Positions 1 through 9,938 of a stretch of 23,547 nt of DNA are shown one piece after another. Every line of letters begins with the position of its first letter. The stretch's first letter is position 1. A program made the position numbers and the translations under genes. Source of the DNA: Deltaproteobacteria bacterium (GTDB lineage Bacteria; UBA10199; DSSB01). Location of the stretch: assembly GCA_021414045.1 (NCBI GenBank), contig JAIOPF010000158.1:1-23547 (forward strand), given 5' to 3'. The notes beneath the pieces are model-generated. The model was not told the origin of the DNA and made no database searches. It worked only from the letters and a program-made list of their open reading frames with translations.

Positions 1-1199
1 GTGTTTTCGTCGGGGGCGATCTTGACGCCGCCTTCGAATTCCGCCGTCACGCTTTCTCCGGCGACGGCCCGACCGGGAGTCGCGCCACCGGGAGGCACTC
101 CCGCGGCGGCGCCCCGCGTCGCCGAGACGCTAGTGGCCGTAAGAGCGCTAAGCACCGTGGCCAAGTCTTTGGCGTTGGCATGTTTCAAGTAATGAACGTG
201 AATCTTGCCCTCGGAACCGACTTCCAGCTTGCGGTCGAGCCGGCCGATCAGCTCGCGAACCTTCACGAGCGCCCGCTTGCTGGCCAGGACGATGACGGAA
301 TTCGTCCGGTCGTCGGGAATAATCTTGGTAATGTAAGGCGTCTCTTCGAGCTCAGGGCCTCGAGCCGTGGGAGTCCGGCGCGCGGCTCCAGCGGCGCCGC
401 CTTTATTCTTGGCCAAGTCGTCGGCATAGAGATCGGTGATCTTGGCGGCGATGTCCTTCGCGCTCGCGAAATGCAGGGGAACGATATCGATGCTCTCGGA
501 AGGCCCTTCCTGATCGAGTTCCTTCATGATCTTCAGGAGGCGATCGATGTTGCTGCCGGTATCGGTGACGATGAGGGTATTGGTCGCGGGATAGGCGAAG
601 AGATTTCCTTCTTTGGAAACCAAGCCCTTCACGGCGTTCGACATCTCGAGGGCGCTGATGTTTTTCATCTGGATCAGCCGGGTAATGAAAGCATCGGTGA
701 TGGGGCTGTCTTCACGGTATATCGGAAGCGGGTTTTGCAGGGCCTCTTTCATCGGAATGACCTTCACCAGGTCACCCGGAGCATTGACGACGGTGAAGCC
801 CAAAACCTCGAGGGCGGAAAGGAAGGCCTGATAGGCCTCTTCAACCGTCATTTTCTTTTCGGAAATGATGGTGACTTTTCCGCGGACGCTTTGGTCGACC
901 AAGAAATTCTTTCCGGTGACCTTGGCGATCTGCTTGATGATTTCCCGAACGTCGGTATCGACGGCGTTGAGATAAAGACCTTCGTCCGCCGCCGGAGCGG
1001 AGGCTCCGCCCGGAGTGGCCTTGCTCTCGGTCGTGGTCGGCCGAACTGGAACGGCCTTCGGGACGTTCAACTCTTCATAGCTGGAACCAGGAGCGGTGCC
1101 GGGTTGGGGAGGCGCGGGGATTTGGGCAAGTACCGTCGTCGCCGTCATCGTCACGCAACCCATGAGTAAAATTTGAGCTAGTCGGGATTGAGATCGCAT
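1..1199 (-). CDS. gspD: Type II secretion system secretin GspD, N-terminal part (cut by window edge)
   Basis: Outer-membrane secretin of the type II secretion system; its C-terminal half forms the gated pore and the N domains reach into the periplasm to meet GspC. About 399 codons are present with no in-frame stop. The ATG at 1199 has AAGGAG 10 nt upstream. The N-terminus is a signal peptide ending near TTVLA-Q. Next come a Pro-rich linker, an N0 domain (LYLNAVDTDVREIIKQIAK, about residues 70-140), N1 (MKNISALEMSNAVKGL), N2 (VPLHFASAKDIAAKI, with a Gly/Ala/Arg-rich insertion, then SVIVLAS) and the start of N3 (HVHYLKHANAKDLATVLSAL). A Gly/Pro/Ala-rich loop within N3 is what the window cuts; the pore domain lies outside. 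It follows gspC on the same strand after a 222-nt gap, the usual C-then-D order. Family is certain; pilus or type III secretins are less likely given gspC. Confidence 0.93.
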   Translation of the reverse strand, partial: MRSQSRLAQILLMGCVTMTATTVLAQIPAPPQPGTAPGSSYEELNVPKAVPVRPTTTESKATPGGASAPAADEGLYLNAVDTDVREIIKQIAKVTGKNFLVDQSVRGKVTIISEKKMTVEEAYQAFLSALEVLGFTVVNAPGDLVKVIPMKEALQNPLPIYREDSPITDAFITRLIQMKNISALEMSNAVKGLVSKEGNLFAYPATNTLIVTDTGSNIDRLLKIMKELDQEGPSESIDIVPLHFASAKDIAAKITDLYADDLAKNKGGAAGAARRTPTARGPELEETPYITKIIPDDRTNSVIVLASKRALVKVRELIGRLDRKLEVGSEGKIHVHYLKHANAKDLATVLSALTATSVSATRGAAAGVPPGGATPGRAVAGESVTAEFEGGVKIAPDEN

Positions 1200-1399
1200 C
1201 GCGTCCGTTCTCCTTCAGTGGGAACACCATCAATGTCGAGAGCCGTCAAAATTTGTTACGAAAGGTGTTGGCTTAGAAACAGGTCCAGGTTCTTAAGGGA
1301 AGGTGTTAACAAATGAGTCGCAATTGTAAAAGGAAAAAATGAAGTCGGGGGGCTAAGTTAGACGAACTGTCAAAAAATAGACGGGCGTGAAAATTAGGG

Positions 1400-1424
1400 G
1401 GAAAAAGAAAACCTGGCAAGGTTA
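1400..1424 (-). terminator. Possible weak terminator overlapping the gspC stop codon
   Basis: On the minus strand AACCT-TGCC-AGGTT (1423 down to 1410) forms a 5-bp hairpin that includes the gspC stop codon. A T-rich tract (TTTTCTTTTT) follows. The stem is short, so this may only be a weak or partial terminator. The remaining gap to gspD (1200-1400) holds no gene and no convincing promoter; a TTGACA at 1373-1368 has no -10 at the right distance. Confidence 0.3.
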
Positions 1425-2357
1425 TTGAATGTTGTATTCCAGACTGGTCTTCTTCCCATCTCGGACCAAATCGATGGAAATGGCGCTGGCGTCCTTCAAT
1501 TGTCCAAAAATTTCCATCCCGCGCTTCATGTCAACCTCTTGACCGTTGATGCGCTCAAGGACGTCGTTCCTCTTGAGGCCCAGCTTGGAAAAGATCGACC
1601 CACCCTTAATACTTAACAATTTCAACCCAGCCGCCTTACCGCCATTGAACTGCGGCACCGCCCGAATTTGGGTGAAAAGCTGGTCGAGATTGGAAAGCGC
1701 GGATTCGAGCTCGGTGCGGTCGACGACGAACTTGCCTTGGTCCAACTCTTTGACGCCTTCACCGGTGGGTGCGCTCCCGGGGGCCGCCGGTTTATCGAGA
1801 GCGGAAAGCGGCTTGTTGGTGGACAGGCCGGCACCAAACTTCTCGATCTCGGCGTATTCAAGACGTTGGCCGTTGATGAACTCGATGCGGTCGGGAAGGA
1901 TCTTGGTGATCTTGACGCCGGCGGCGAACTGTTTGTCGTCATCGACGGTGTAGGTATCCGTGGCGGCCCCGCCCTGCCCGCCCATGACCGTGGCGGTCGA
2001 GCGCTTATCCGTTCCTTGGCCCACCGAAAAGGTGCTGACCAACTTAATGGTGAGAGAGGTCTTGACCGCGGGGGCGTTCGGGTCGACTTCACTGGGAGCC
2101 GGCGTGCCAGAGGCGACTTCCGGGGCGATTTCGCGGGAATCGAAGATATTGCGGTCGAGGATGACCTTGAAATCGTCAAAACCGACGTGGGGTTTGACGG
2201 GGGTAGCGGCGACATTCAAGCGAGAGACCTCGAGGTTCTTCTCGATGCGCAGTTTGGACGCGATGACCGTGGCGGCGATCTTGGCTAGGAAGAAGCTTCC
2301 GATGAAGATGAAAAATAAATATACGACCCAAAGGTATTTTTTAAAAAGGATTCCCAC
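1422..2357 (-). CDS. gspC: Type II secretion system inner-membrane protein GspC (PDZ type)
   Basis: Inner-membrane component that links the cytoplasmic-membrane platform to the secretin GspD and helps select substrates. The 311 residues show one N-terminal membrane anchor (about 8-34), then a periplasmic GspC homology region beginning with the typical DRNIF motif (about 68-72) and including a beta-rich core (LVSTFSVGQG..TATV). A Pro/Ala-rich linker follows, then a C-terminal PDZ domain (LLSIKGGSIFSKLGLKRND, VLERINGQEV, about 240-311). The start is GTG at 2357: an in-frame stop lies only six codons upstream, so no longer form is possible; the Shine-Dalgarno is weak (GAGTGAG). It precedes gspD. 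The 189-nt gap to carB upstream shows no clear terminator or promoter by eye. Some GspC proteins have a coiled coil instead of PDZ; this is the PDZ class. Confidence 0.9.
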   Translation of the reverse strand: MGILFKKYLWVVYLFFIFIGSFFLAKIAATVIASKLRIEKNLEVSRLNVAATPVKPHVGFDDFKVILDRNIFDSREIAPEVASGTPAPSEVDPNAPAVKTSLTIKLVSTFSVGQGTDKRSTATVMGGQGGAATDTYTVDDDKQFAAGVKITKILPDRIEFINGQRLEYAEIEKFGAGLSTNKPLSALDKPAAPGSAPTGEGVKELDQGKFVVDRTELESALSNLDQLFTQIRAVPQFNGGKAAGLKLLSIKGGSIFSKLGLKRNDVLERINGQEVDMKRGMEIFGQLKDASAISIDLVRDGKKTSLEYNIQ

Positions 2358-2546
2358 GTTGGTCGACTCACTCTAACAAACGAAAAGATGATTCTCACGA
2401 AGATCTTCGGACGTACGAAACGCTAAAAGGGTTCCACTTTTAACGAAAATTCCGGTAAGCCCCCGTCATTCATGGTCTTATTGCGATCGTTTTGGAATCA
2501 GAATTTTTACACCAAATGATCCCCGGGTCCTAGAAAATAATCGGAA

Positions 2547-5500
2547 CTAGCCCACCGAGGCCGAATCCAAGGAAGAACGTTCCTCGGAATCCGAGCTTTG
2601 CGCCGCCTTCTCATGGTAACTTTGCAGGCTTTGCACGCTGAAACCTCGCTTGACGATGGACTCGATGCCGCTGACGGCGGCATTAGCCGCGGCGGTCGTC
2701 GTGAAATAAGGAATTCCATACTCCAGGGCCGTGCGCCTGATCGAATAACTGTCCTGGGCGGAGTTCTTGCCCAGTGGCGTGTTGATCACGATGGCGACCT
2801 CCCCCGATTTGAGCTTGTCCACAACGTGAGGCGAACCGTCGGTCACCTTGTTGATGAGATCGCAGGAAACGCCGTTTTGCATGAGGTAACGGTGGGTTCC
2901 CTCCGTCGCCAGCAGTGAAAAACCCAAATCCCTCAGCTTTCGGGCCGCCGGCAGGATCTGCGGCTTGTCATGATCGTTGATGCTGATAAAGGCGCGGCCG
3001 CGCAAAGGCAGCAGGGTCCCGGCGGCGATCTCCGCCTTGGCGAAGGCGGCCCCGAAATCCCGATCGATGCCCATGACTTCGCCCGTGGACTTCATCTCGG
3101 GGCCGAGCAAAGTGTCGACTCCGGGAAATTTCGCGAAAGGCAGGACGGCCTCCTTCACGGAAAGATGGGTCGGCACAACCTGCCTGGTGAATCCCTGCTT
3201 CTTCAAACTGATGCCGGCCATGGCTCGCGCTGCGATCTTTGCCAAGGGGTGCCCGATGGCCTTGCTGACGAAGGGAACCGTGCGGCTGGCACGGGGATTG
3301 ACTTCCAATACGAAGACCGTCTTTCCCTGAATGGCGAACTGGACGTTCATCAGCCCGATAACCTTCAGGGCCCGCGCCATCAGGATAGTTTGGCGTTTGA
3401 TCTCCTCGGCCAGGGCCCGATCGATCGAGTGAGGGGGAAGGCAGCAGGCGCTGTCGCCGGAATGGACCCCCGCCTCCTCGATATGCTCCATCACGCCGCC
3501 GATCACCACGTCCTTGCCGTCGGAGACGCAATCCACGTCGATCTCGATGGCGTCCTCTAAAAATTTATCGATCAAGATCGGATGCTCGGAGGAGGCCTTC
3601 ACCGCCTCCTTCATGTATCGGGCCAGGGCCTTGTCGTCGTAGACGATTTCCATCGCCCGTCCGCCCAAGACGTAGGAGGGGCGCACGACGACGGGATAGG
3701 TGATGCGCTTGGCCACCTTTAAGGCCTCCTGCAGCGAACGGGCGGTGCCGTTCGGCGGCTGCTTCAGCTTCAGTTTCTTAAGCAGAATCTGGAACCGCTT
3801 GCGATCCTCGGCGACGTCGATACTGTCCGGCGAAGTTCCGAGGATGCGAAATTTGGCGTTGTGGATGGCGTGCGCCAGCTTCAGCGGCGTTTGCCCGCCA
3901 AATTGAACGATGATGCCCCAGGGCTTCTCTCGCTCGAGGATGTTGAGGACATCCTCTTCGGTGAGCGGCTCGAAGTAGAGCCGGTCGGAGGTATCGTAGT
4001 CGGTGGAGACCGTCTCGGGATTGCAGTTCACCATGATGGTCTCGAAGCCCGATTCGCGCAGCGACAGCGAAGCATGGACGCAGCAGTAGTCGAACTCGAT
4101 TCCCTGCCCGATGCGGTTGGGACCGCCGCCCAGGATGACGATCTTCTTCTTTTTGGTGATTCCCGCCTCGTCCTCTTGGTCATAGGTCGAATACAGATAA
4201 GGCGTGTAGGCCTCGAACTCGGCGGCGCAGGTGTCGACGCGCTTGTAGACCGGCTCGAGCTTGAGCTTCTTGCGCAGGGCCCTCACCTGCTGGGACTTCT
4301 TGCCGAAGAGATCGCCCAAGCGCTTGTCGCTGAAGCCCATCTGCTTGGCCTCTTTGAGCAAGGGGCCGAAGGCCTTGGTCCCGGCCTTCTTGGCGTTTTT
4401 CTTGAGAACGCCCTCCGCGTCGATGATGTCGCGGATTTGGGCGAGAAACCAGGGATCGATCGCGCACAATTTGAAAATCTCGGCGTCGCTCATCCCGATG
4501 CGCATGGCGTCGGCGACGTACCAGAGCCGATCGGCGTTCGGCACTTTCAGCTTTTCGCTGACGAGGGCCTTGGTCGCGGCGTCGGCCTTCGCCTTCACCT
4601 TGGGCTCGAAACCGGCGCTGCCGATCTCGAGGGAACGTATCGCCTTCTGCAGGCTTTCTTTAAACGTCCTACCGATGGCCATGACCTCGCCCACCGACTT
4701 CATCTGCGTCGTGAGGGTGGCGTCGGCCGCGGGGAATTTTTCGAAGGCGAAGCGCGGAATCTTGGTGACGACGTAATCGATGGTCGGCTCGAAGGCGGCG
4801 GGCGTGTAGCGCGTGATGTCGTTCAAGATCTCGTCCAAGGTGTAACCCACCGCCAGCTTGGTCGCGATCTTGGCGATGGGAAATCCGGTGGCCTTGCTGG
4901 CCAGGGCGCTGGAACGCGAGACGCGGGGATTCATCTCGATGACGGTGAAACGCCCGGTCTTGGGATTGACGGCGAATTGGATGTTGGACCCGCCGGTATC
5001 GACGCCGATGGTGCGGATGATCTTCAACGAAGCGTCGCGGAGCCGCTGGTATTCTTTGTCCGTCAGCGTCTGGGCCGGCGCGATCGTGATACTATCGCCC
5101 GTATGGACGCCCATGGGATCGAGGTTCTCGATGGAGCAGATGATGACGACGTTGTCCTTGGTATCGCGCATCACCTCGAGCTCAAACTCCTTCCAGCCGA
5201 GCAGGGATTCTTCGACCAGCAATTGCCGCACGGGAGAGGCGTCGAGGCCGATGCGCACGTACTCTTTATATTGCGTCATATTGTAAGCGATGTTTCCGCC
5301 GGTCCCACCTAGCGTGAAGGCCGGGCGGATGATCGCCGGGAATCCCGTCTCTTGGACCACCTCGAGGGCCTCCTCGAGGTTATGGGCCAGGCCGGACTTC
5401 GGCATGTCGACGCCGATGCGCAGCATGGCCGCCTTGAACTCGGCGCGATCCTCGGCCATCTTGATGGCCTTGAGGTTGGCGCCGATCAGCTCGACGCCGT

Positions 5501-5831
5501 ATTTGTCGAGGATCCCCATGTCGCCCAAGCGCACGGCGAGATTGAGAGCGGTCTGGCCGCCCAGGGTGGGCAGCAAGGCATCCGGCCGTTCTTTCTCGAG
5601 AATGCGCGCGACGATCTCCGGGGTCATCGGCTCGATGTAGGTCGCGTCCGCGAATTCGGGATCGGTCATCACCGTCGCGGGATTGGAATTGATCAGCACG
5701 ACCTGGTAGCCATCTTCCTTGAGGGCCTTGATGGCCTGGACGCCGCTGTAGTCGAATTCGCAGGCCTGCCCGATGACGATGGGGCCGCTGCCGATGAGCA
5801 TGATTTTTTTGAGGTCGTTGCGTTTTGGCAT
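2547..5831 (-). CDS. carB: Carbamoyl-phosphate synthase, large subunit
   Basis: Makes carbamoyl phosphate from bicarbonate, two ATP and ammonia channelled from CarA, feeding pyrimidine and arginine synthesis. At 1094 residues it is close to the E. coli protein (1073). The two ATP-grasp halves are clear: the first opens with [20 protein letters not shown] near residue 9, the second with [20 protein letters not shown] near residue 565. Between them is the helical oligomerisation domain, and the C-terminus is an MGS-like allosteric domain ([11 protein letters not shown] to about 1075) where UMP or other effectors bind in this family. A Ser/Glu-rich tail of about 20 residues follows. It is the last gene of the operon: its ATG lies 1 nt after the carA stop (TAA-T-ATG). 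No frameshift or missing motif was seen. The identification is secure. Confidence 0.98.
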   Translation of the reverse strand: MPKRNDLKKIMLIGSGPIVIGQACEFDYSGVQAIKALKEDGYQVVLINSNPATVMTDPEFADATYIEPMTPEIVARILEKERPDALLPTLGGQTALNLAVRLGDMGILDKYGVELIGANLKAIKMAEDRAEFKAAMLRIGVDMPKSGLAHNLEEALEVVQETGFPAIIRPAFTLGGTGGNIAYNMTQYKEYVRIGLDASPVRQLLVEESLLGWKEFELEVMRDTKDNVVIICSIENLDPMGVHTGDSITIAPAQTLTDKEYQRLRDASLKIIRTIGVDTGGSNIQFAVNPKTGRFTVIEMNPRVSRSSALASKATGFPIAKIATKLAVGYTLDEILNDITRYTPAAFEPTIDYVVTKIPRFAFEKFPAADATLTTQMKSVGEVMAIGRTFKESLQKAIRSLEIGSAGFEPKVKAKADAATKALVSEKLKVPNADRLWYVADAMRIGMSDAEIFKLCAIDPWFLAQIRDIIDAEGVLKKNAKKAGTKAFGPLLKEAKQMGFSDKRLGDLFGKKSQQVRALRKKLKLEPVYKRVDTCAAEFEAYTPYLYSTYDQEDEAGITKKKKIVILGGGPNRIGQGIEFDYCCVHASLSLRESGFETIMVNCNPETVSTDYDTSDRLYFEPLTEEDVLNILEREKPWGIIVQFGGQTPLKLAHAIHNAKFRILGTSPDSIDVAEDRKRFQILLKKLKLKQPPNGTARSLQEALKVAKRITYPVVVRPSYVLGGRAMEIVYDDKALARYMKEAVKASSEHPILIDKFLEDAIEIDVDCVSDGKDVVIGGVMEHIEEAGVHSGDSACCLPPHSIDRALAEEIKRQTILMARALKVIGLMNVQFAIQGKTVFVLEVNPRASRTVPFVSKAIGHPLAKIAARAMAGISLKKQGFTRQVVPTHLSVKEAVLPFAKFPGVDTLLGPEMKSTGEVMGIDRDFGAAFAKAEIAAGTLLPLRGRAFISINDHDKPQILPAARKLRDLGFSLLATEGTHRYLMQNGVSCDLINKVTDGSPHVVDKLKSGEVAIVINTPLGKNSAQDSYSIRRTALEYGIPYFTTTAAANAAVSGIESIVKRGFSVQSLQSYHEKAAQSSDSEERSSLDSASVG

Positions 5832-5832
5832 A

Positions 5833-6972
5833 TTAGTTCTTCTGATCCATCATGTCGCGAAACTGTTGAAACAAATACAGGGAATCATGGGGCCCGGGCG
5901 AAGCTTCGGGATGGTACTGCACCGCCATCACTCCGTCTTCTTCCCGCGTGAAACCCGAAATCGTGTTGTCGTTGAGGTGCATGTGGGTCAACTGTCCCAC
6001 CTTGCTCAAGGATTTGGGCTCGATCGCGAAACCGTGGTTCTGCGCGGTGATCTCCACCTGCCCGCTCTTCAAATTTTTCACCGGCTGGTTACCGCCGCGG
6101 TGGCCGAACTTCAGCTTGTAAGTCTTGGCGCCCAAGGCCAGGCCTAGGATTTGATGTCCCAAGCAAATGCCGAAGATGGGCTGCTTGCCGATCAGCTTGC
6201 GGGCATTCTCGATGGCATAAGTCACCGCGGCCGGATCTCCGGGGCCGTTGCTCAAGAAAACTCCGTCGGGTTTCTCCGCCAAAACAGCTTCGGCCGGGGT
6301 GTTCGCCGGGACGACTTTCACGTCGCATCCAACGTCGACCAAGTGTCGGAGGATGTTTTTCTTGATTCCGAAGTCGTAGGCGATGACTTTTTTACGAGCG
6401 AGATCCTTGGGCGCGGGATTGGCGACTCCCTTCGCGACGGAGTATGTCCCTTCTTTCCAGGAATAAGCCTTGTCACAGGTCACTTCGCGGACCAAGTCTT
6501 GGCCTTCCATCGAAGGGAGTTCCTTCACGCGCTTCTTCAAGCGTTTGAGATCCAAGTCGCTGGTCGAAAGGATCCCGGGCTTCGCGCCCTTGTCTCGCAA
6601 GTGACGGACCAAGGCGCGGGTGTCAATGCCTTCGATGCCGGGAATCTTGAAGCGCTTCAAGTAATCTCCCAAGGATTCTTGGGCACGGTAGTTGCTGTAG
6701 ACTCGGGAATATTCTTTGACGATGAAACCCTCGACCTGAGGAGCGGCGGACTCGACATCTTCCAAATTAACGCCGTAATTGCCGATCATGGGGTAAGTCA
6801 TCGTGACGATCTGACCCTTATAGGAGGGATCGGTTAGGATTTCTTGATAACCGGCCATCGAGGTGTTGAAAACCACCTCGCCGCTGGCTTCGCCGGCATA
6901 ACCGAAGGAATAGCCCTCGAAGAAAGTGCCGTCCTGGAGAATCAATATCGCCTTGTCTTTTTTCAGTAGCAT
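5833..6972 (-). CDS. carA: Carbamoyl-phosphate synthase, small (glutaminase) subunit
   Basis: Hydrolyses glutamine and passes ammonia to CarB. The 379 residues have the CarA-specific N-terminal domain ([34 protein letters not shown]) and a C-terminal class I glutamine amidotransferase domain. The nucleophile elbow GICLGHQ carries the catalytic Cys, and the His/Glu partners sit in [13 protein letters not shown]. The ATG at 6972 has AAGGGG (6986-6981), which overlaps the stop codon of pyrC, so translation is probably coupled. Length matches the family (E. coli 382). It sits directly before carB in the pyrimidine operon, which suggests the complex is controlled by pyrimidines; an arginine-specific input cannot be seen. 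Confidence 0.98.
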   Translation of the reverse strand: MLLKKDKAILILQDGTFFEGYSFGYAGEASGEVVFNTSMAGYQEILTDPSYKGQIVTMTYPMIGNYGVNLEDVESAAPQVEGFIVKEYSRVYSNYRAQESLGDYLKRFKIPGIEGIDTRALVRHLRDKGAKPGILSTSDLDLKRLKKRVKELPSMEGQDLVREVTCDKAYSWKEGTYSVAKGVANPAPKDLARKKVIAYDFGIKKNILRHLVDVGCDVKVVPANTPAEAVLAEKPDGVFLSNGPGDPAAVTYAIENARKLIGKQPIFGICLGHQILGLALGAKTYKLKFGHRGGNQPVKNLKSGQVEITAQNHGFAIEPKSLSKVGQLTHMHLNDNTISGFTREEDGVMAVQYHPEASPGPHDSLYLFQQFRDMMDQKN

Positions 6973-6984
6973 TCGCCAATCCCC

Positions 6985-8268
6985 TTAACCTTGATGAACT
7001 CTTTTTCCATCCACCCACGTGCCAAGCACCCGCCCCTTCATCTCCCAGCCTTCGAAGGGGCTGTTGCGACTCTTCGAAAATCCTTCCGAGGCGCGGTAGG
7101 TCCAAACGTGTTGCAAATCGAGCAGGGCGACATCCGCGACGGCCCCGACTTGAAGTCCCGTGTAGGGACGCTTCAAGATCGCCATCGGGCTGGACGTCAA
7201 GGACTGGATCACGCGCTCAAGGCTGACGGCCCCCTGCTCCACCAAGCGAAGACTCAGCGGCAAGGCGGTCTCGAAACCCAAGATGCCGAAGGCCGCCTGG
7301 TCGAACTCGGTCTCTTTGTCCACCGTGGCGTGCGGGGCGTGATCAGTCGCGATGCAGTCGAGCGTGCCGTCGGCCAAACCGGCGATCACCGCCTGGCGAT
7401 GTTCCTCGCCGCGCAGCGGCGGGCACATCTTGGCGTGGGTGTCGTAATCCTCGCAAGCCGCGTCGGTCAAGGTGAAGTGATGCGGGGCAGCCTCGCCGCT
7501 GACCTTCAATCCTCGGCGCTTGGCCTGGCGGATCAACTCGACGCTGCCGGCGGTGCTGACGTGGGCGACGTGCAGGTGACAATCGGTCAGTCCGCTTAAA
7601 TAGATGTCGCGGGCGACGATGATGTCCTCGGCCTCGGCCGGCATGCCCTTGAGTCCCAGGCGGCAACTGACCTCGCCTTCGTGCATGGCCCCGCCCTTCG
7701 CCAAGTTGGCGTCGACGGAATGGGTGAGCACGGGAAGATCGAAACCGCGGGCATAATCCATCGCGAGGCGCATCAGCTGGCTGTCCATCAGGGTCATGCC
7801 GTCGTCGGAGATCCCGACGCAGCCGGCTTGCTTCAGCTCGCCGATCTCGGCCAACTCCTTGCCCTGCAATCCCTTGCTGATCGCGCCGATGGGAAGAACG
7901 CGCACGCTGGCCCCTTCGCGGGCCTTCTGCAGGATATACTGGGTGATCGCGGCGTTGTCATTGACCGGATTGGTGTTGGCCATGCAACAGATGGTGGTGA
8001 AACCTCCGGCCGCGGCGGAACGCGTGCCCGTCTCGACGGTCTCTTTGTGCTCATAGCCTGGTTCGCGCAAGTGCGTATGCAGGTCGACGAGCCCCGGCAC
8101 CAGGACCTTCCCCTTGCCGTCGAGGATTTCGAGATCGCCTTCCGGCTTCAGCCCCTTCGCCATCGCCTCGATCTTGCCGTCGCGCAGCAGGACGTCTCCC
8201 GTTTGATCCAATTTCAGAGCGGGATCGAAAATTCGGACATCTTTGATGAGATAAGCTTCTCGCTTCAC
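6985..8268 (-). CDS. pyrC: Dihydroorotase, class I, apparently active
   Basis: Third step of de novo pyrimidine synthesis: cyclises N-carbamoyl-aspartate to dihydroorotate. The 427-residue length and HTHLREPG motif place it in the long class I group that often partners aspartate transcarbamoylase. Metal and catalytic residues look intact: the HxH of [10 protein letters not shown], the Asp of GISDDGMT, the His of LTHSVD and HVAHVS, and the catalytic Asp in IATDHAPHA. It is therefore unlikely to be one of the inactive pseudo-dihydroorotases. The start is GTG at 8268, overlapping the pyrB stop as GTGA, with AAAGGGG 5 nt upstream. Downstream, its stop codon lies within the carA ribosome-binding site. 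Confidence 0.96.
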   Translation of the reverse strand: MKREAYLIKDVRIFDPALKLDQTGDVLLRDGKIEAMAKGLKPEGDLEILDGKGKVLVPGLVDLHTHLREPGYEHKETVETGTRSAAAGGFTTICCMANTNPVNDNAAITQYILQKAREGASVRVLPIGAISKGLQGKELAEIGELKQAGCVGISDDGMTLMDSQLMRLAMDYARGFDLPVLTHSVDANLAKGGAMHEGEVSCRLGLKGMPAEAEDIIVARDIYLSGLTDCHLHVAHVSTAGSVELIRQAKRRGLKVSGEAAPHHFTLTDAACEDYDTHAKMCPPLRGEEHRQAVIAGLADGTLDCIATDHAPHATVDKETEFDQAAFGILGFETALPLSLRLVEQGAVSLERVIQSLTSSPMAILKRPYTGLQVGAVADVALLDLQHVWTYRASEGFSKSRNSPFEGWEMKGRVLGTWVDGKRVHQG

Positions 8269-9209
8269 GCTTCCCCTTTCACGCTTTCCAACTCGCCGGC
8301 CAATAAATACAGCAAGGCCATGCGCACCGCGACGCCGTTCTTCACCTGGTCGAGGATCAGGGAATAAGGCCCGTCCGCGACTTCGGGGGAGATCTCCACC
8401 CCGCGGTTGACGGGACCCGGGTGCATGATGACAATCCCGGGCTTGGCCTTCTTGAGCAGCTGCGGATTCAATCCGTAAAATCTCGAGTATTCCCGAACGC
8501 TCGGGAAAGGCATCGCGTCGAGACGCTCGGTCTGGATGCGAAGCATCATCACGACGTCGAGCTTCGGCAGTACTTCGGCCAAATCATAGCTCACGTCGAC
8601 ACCCAAGGCTGAGATTCCGGCCGGGATCATGCTCTTCGGACCCACCACCGTGACCTTGGCCCCGAAGGTCTGCAAGCCGCGGATGTTCGACCGGGCGACC
8701 CGCGAATGGGCGATATCTCCGACGATGCCGACGTGCAAGCCTTCGATTTTCTTTTTGTGGTCGCGGATCGTCAGCAGGTCGAGCAAGGCCTGGGTCGGAT
8801 GCTCGTGGGCCCCGTCGCCGGCATTGATGACGCGCGCCCGCTGGAGGATCTTCGCCACGGCGTGCGGCGCTCCGGCCGAAGGATGCCGCACGACCAGGAT
8901 ATCCGGCGACATGGCGACGAGATTCTTGGCGGTGTCGAGGAGGGTCTCTCCCTTGGTCACCGAGGACGAGGACTTCGAAATATTGATGACGTCGGCCGAG
9001 AGGCGCTTGCCCGCGATCTCGAAACTGGTGCGGGTGCGGGTGGAGTTCTCGAAAAAGAGGTTGATCACGGTCTTGCCGCGGAGGGCGGGCACCTTCTTGA
9101 TGGCCCTTCCCCCCACCTCGCGAAAACTGTCGGTGGTCTGGAAGATGAACTCGATCTCTTCCCGGCTCAAATCCGACATGCTCAAAATGTGGGGCGTTTT
9201 CAGGGCCAT
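8265..9209 (-). CDS. pyrB: Aspartate carbamoyltransferase catalytic subunit
   Basis: Condenses carbamoyl phosphate and aspartate, the committed step of pyrimidine synthesis. The 314 residues contain the carbamoyl-phosphate site [13 protein letters not shown], the [15 protein letters not shown] loop, a MMLRIQTER segment of the aspartate domain and the C-terminal [11 protein letters not shown]. No pyrI regulatory subunit follows, so the enzyme may act as a bare trimer or associate with the class I dihydroorotase next to it, as in Aquifex-type complexes (inference). It starts 1 nt after the pyrR stop (TGA-G-ATG) and overlaps pyrC by 4 nt. Confidence 0.97.
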   Translation of the reverse strand: MALKTPHILSMSDLSREEIEFIFQTTDSFREVGGRAIKKVPALRGKTVINLFFENSTRTRTSFEIAGKRLSADVINISKSSSSVTKGETLLDTAKNLVAMSPDILVVRHPSAGAPHAVAKILQRARVINAGDGAHEHPTQALLDLLTIRDHKKKIEGLHVGIVGDIAHSRVARSNIRGLQTFGAKVTVVGPKSMIPAGISALGVDVSYDLAEVLPKLDVVMMLRIQTERLDAMPFPSVREYSRFYGLNPQLLKKAKPGIVIMHPGPVNRGVEISPEVADGPYSLILDQVKNGVAVRMALLYLLAGELESVKGEA

Positions 9210-9210
9210 C

Positions 9211-9747
9211 TCATTCGGCTCCTTGGGCGACCACGACTTCGTCTTTGCCGTCGGTTTCGAGCAGTCTCACTTTCACCACCTCGCGATCGGAAACGGAGAG
9301 GCGCTTCCCGCAAAAGTCGGCCTGCAGGGGGATCTCTCTCCCGCCCCGATCGACCAAGGCCAGCAATTCGATTTTTTTCGGACGGCCGAGATCGAAAAGC
9401 GCGTCCAAGGCGGCGCGCACCGTCCTACCGGTATAAAGGACGTCGTCGACCAGCAAGACGTGTGCGCCGTCGACGGAAAAGGGCAAGGAAGTCTCTTTCA
9501 CCACCGGCATGTCGGCCACGGCACTCAGATCGTCTCGGTAGAGATTAATGTCGAGCACCCCGATGGGACCGGAGTTTTTGATCAGAGCCGCGAGACGCTT
9601 CGCGATAGGGACTCCTCGGGTATGGATACCGACCAAATGGTAAGGACCCTCGGCGCCCTGTCGCTCGGCGATCTGGGAGGCCAGGCGCTGCAGCGTCGCC
9701 TCGAGTTGGGCGGCGTCCATCAGTAATTTTTCGGTTTCTTGAGCCAT
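9211..9747 (-). CDS. pyrR: PyrR, bifunctional pyrimidine-operon RNA regulator / uracil phosphoribosyltransferase
   Basis: In Gram-positive bacteria PyrR binds a leader RNA hairpin when UMP or UTP is high and causes termination or blocks translation; it also has uracil phosphoribosyltransferase activity. The 178-residue length and the N-terminal helix plus [17 protein letters not shown] segment match the family. The PRPP loop [20 protein letters not shown] is intact. It is first in the operon, 1 nt before pyrB. The Shine-Dalgarno is poor: GGAG lies 13 nt from the ATG, so translation may be weak or controlled. The upstream leader has a clear terminator, but I could not find a convincing copy of the Bacillus PyrR-binding consensus, so RNA regulation by this protein is likely but not shown. 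Confidence 0.94.
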   Translation of the reverse strand: MAQETEKLLMDAAQLEATLQRLASQIAERQGAEGPYHLVGIHTRGVPIAKRLAALIKNSGPIGVLDINLYRDDLSAVADMPVVKETSLPFSVDGAHVLLVDDVLYTGRTVRAALDALFDLGRPKKIELLALVDRGGREIPLQADFCGKRLSVSDREVVKVRLLETDGKDEVVVAQGAE

Positions 9748-9780
9748 CTTATCTATTCGTCTCCGAGTCGTATCCGAGGT

Positions 9781-9794
9781 ATCCGTCCGCGGAT
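9781..9794 (-). other. Small hairpin between the pyr terminator and pyrR
   Basis: ATCCG-CGGA-CGGAT on the minus strand, directly after the terminator T tract and 34 nt before the pyrR ATG. It is followed by repeated CTCGGA and CGGATAC words down to 9762. It could be an RNA-binding site that affects pyrR translation, but nothing in the sequence proves a role. Confidence 0.35.
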
Positions 9795-9828
9795 AAAAAA
9801 AAACCTCCCGTTACCGTGGGAGGTTTTT
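9795..9828 (-). terminator. Intrinsic terminator (attenuator) in the pyr operon leader
   Basis: On the minus strand an 11-bp perfect stem, AAAAACCTCCC with GGGAGGTTTTT, has an 8-nt loop (ACGGTAAC) and runs into nine T residues. It stands between the pyr promoter and pyrR, so readthrough must be regulated for the operon to be expressed. A T5 pause-like tract lies immediately before the stem. Strong as a terminator; its role as attenuator is inferred from position. Confidence 0.88.
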
Positions 9829-9888
9829 AAAAATCCGTTCCAAAGCTTTCTTTTTCGTTTTCAAATCTTGCCAGGGCTTCACCTGCAC
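9811..9888 (-). CDS. Candidate pyr operon leader peptide, 25 codons
   Basis: A short ORF begins at GTG (9888) with AAGGAG six nt upstream, a better ribosome-binding site than that of pyrR. It encodes 25 residues, Lys-rich in the middle (KPWQDLKTKKKALERIFKNL), and ends at a TAA that falls inside the loop of the terminator hairpin. A ribosome at the stop would cover both stem arms and prevent termination. This is the arrangement known from the E. coli pyrBI leader, where low UTP slows RNA polymerase so that the translating ribosome catches up. The peptide sequence itself is not recognised. The GTG start and lack of comparative data leave room for chance; a second GTG lies two codons on. Confidence 0.6.
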   Translation of the reverse strand: MQVKPWQDLKTKKKALERIFKNLPR

Positions 9889-9938
9889 TCGGATCTCCTT
9901 GCAATTCGGCCGGGTCTTTTGGCCAAAATTTTCGCTGC

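Noticed and set aside
180..1169. Long plus-strand open frame opposite gspD
   Set aside because: The minus strand reads a clear secretin with signal peptide and Shine-Dalgarno; the plus frame is low-complexity shadow sequence of a GC-rich gene.
2358..2546. Possible sigma-54-like site (TGGAACC-N4-TAGC) before gspC
   Set aside because: The match to TGGCAC-N5-TTGC is poor at invariant positions.
3861..5312. 483-codon plus-strand open frame inside carB
   Set aside because: It lies wholly antisense to an intact, highly conserved carB and has no recognisable domain or ribosome-binding site; an effect of codon bias.
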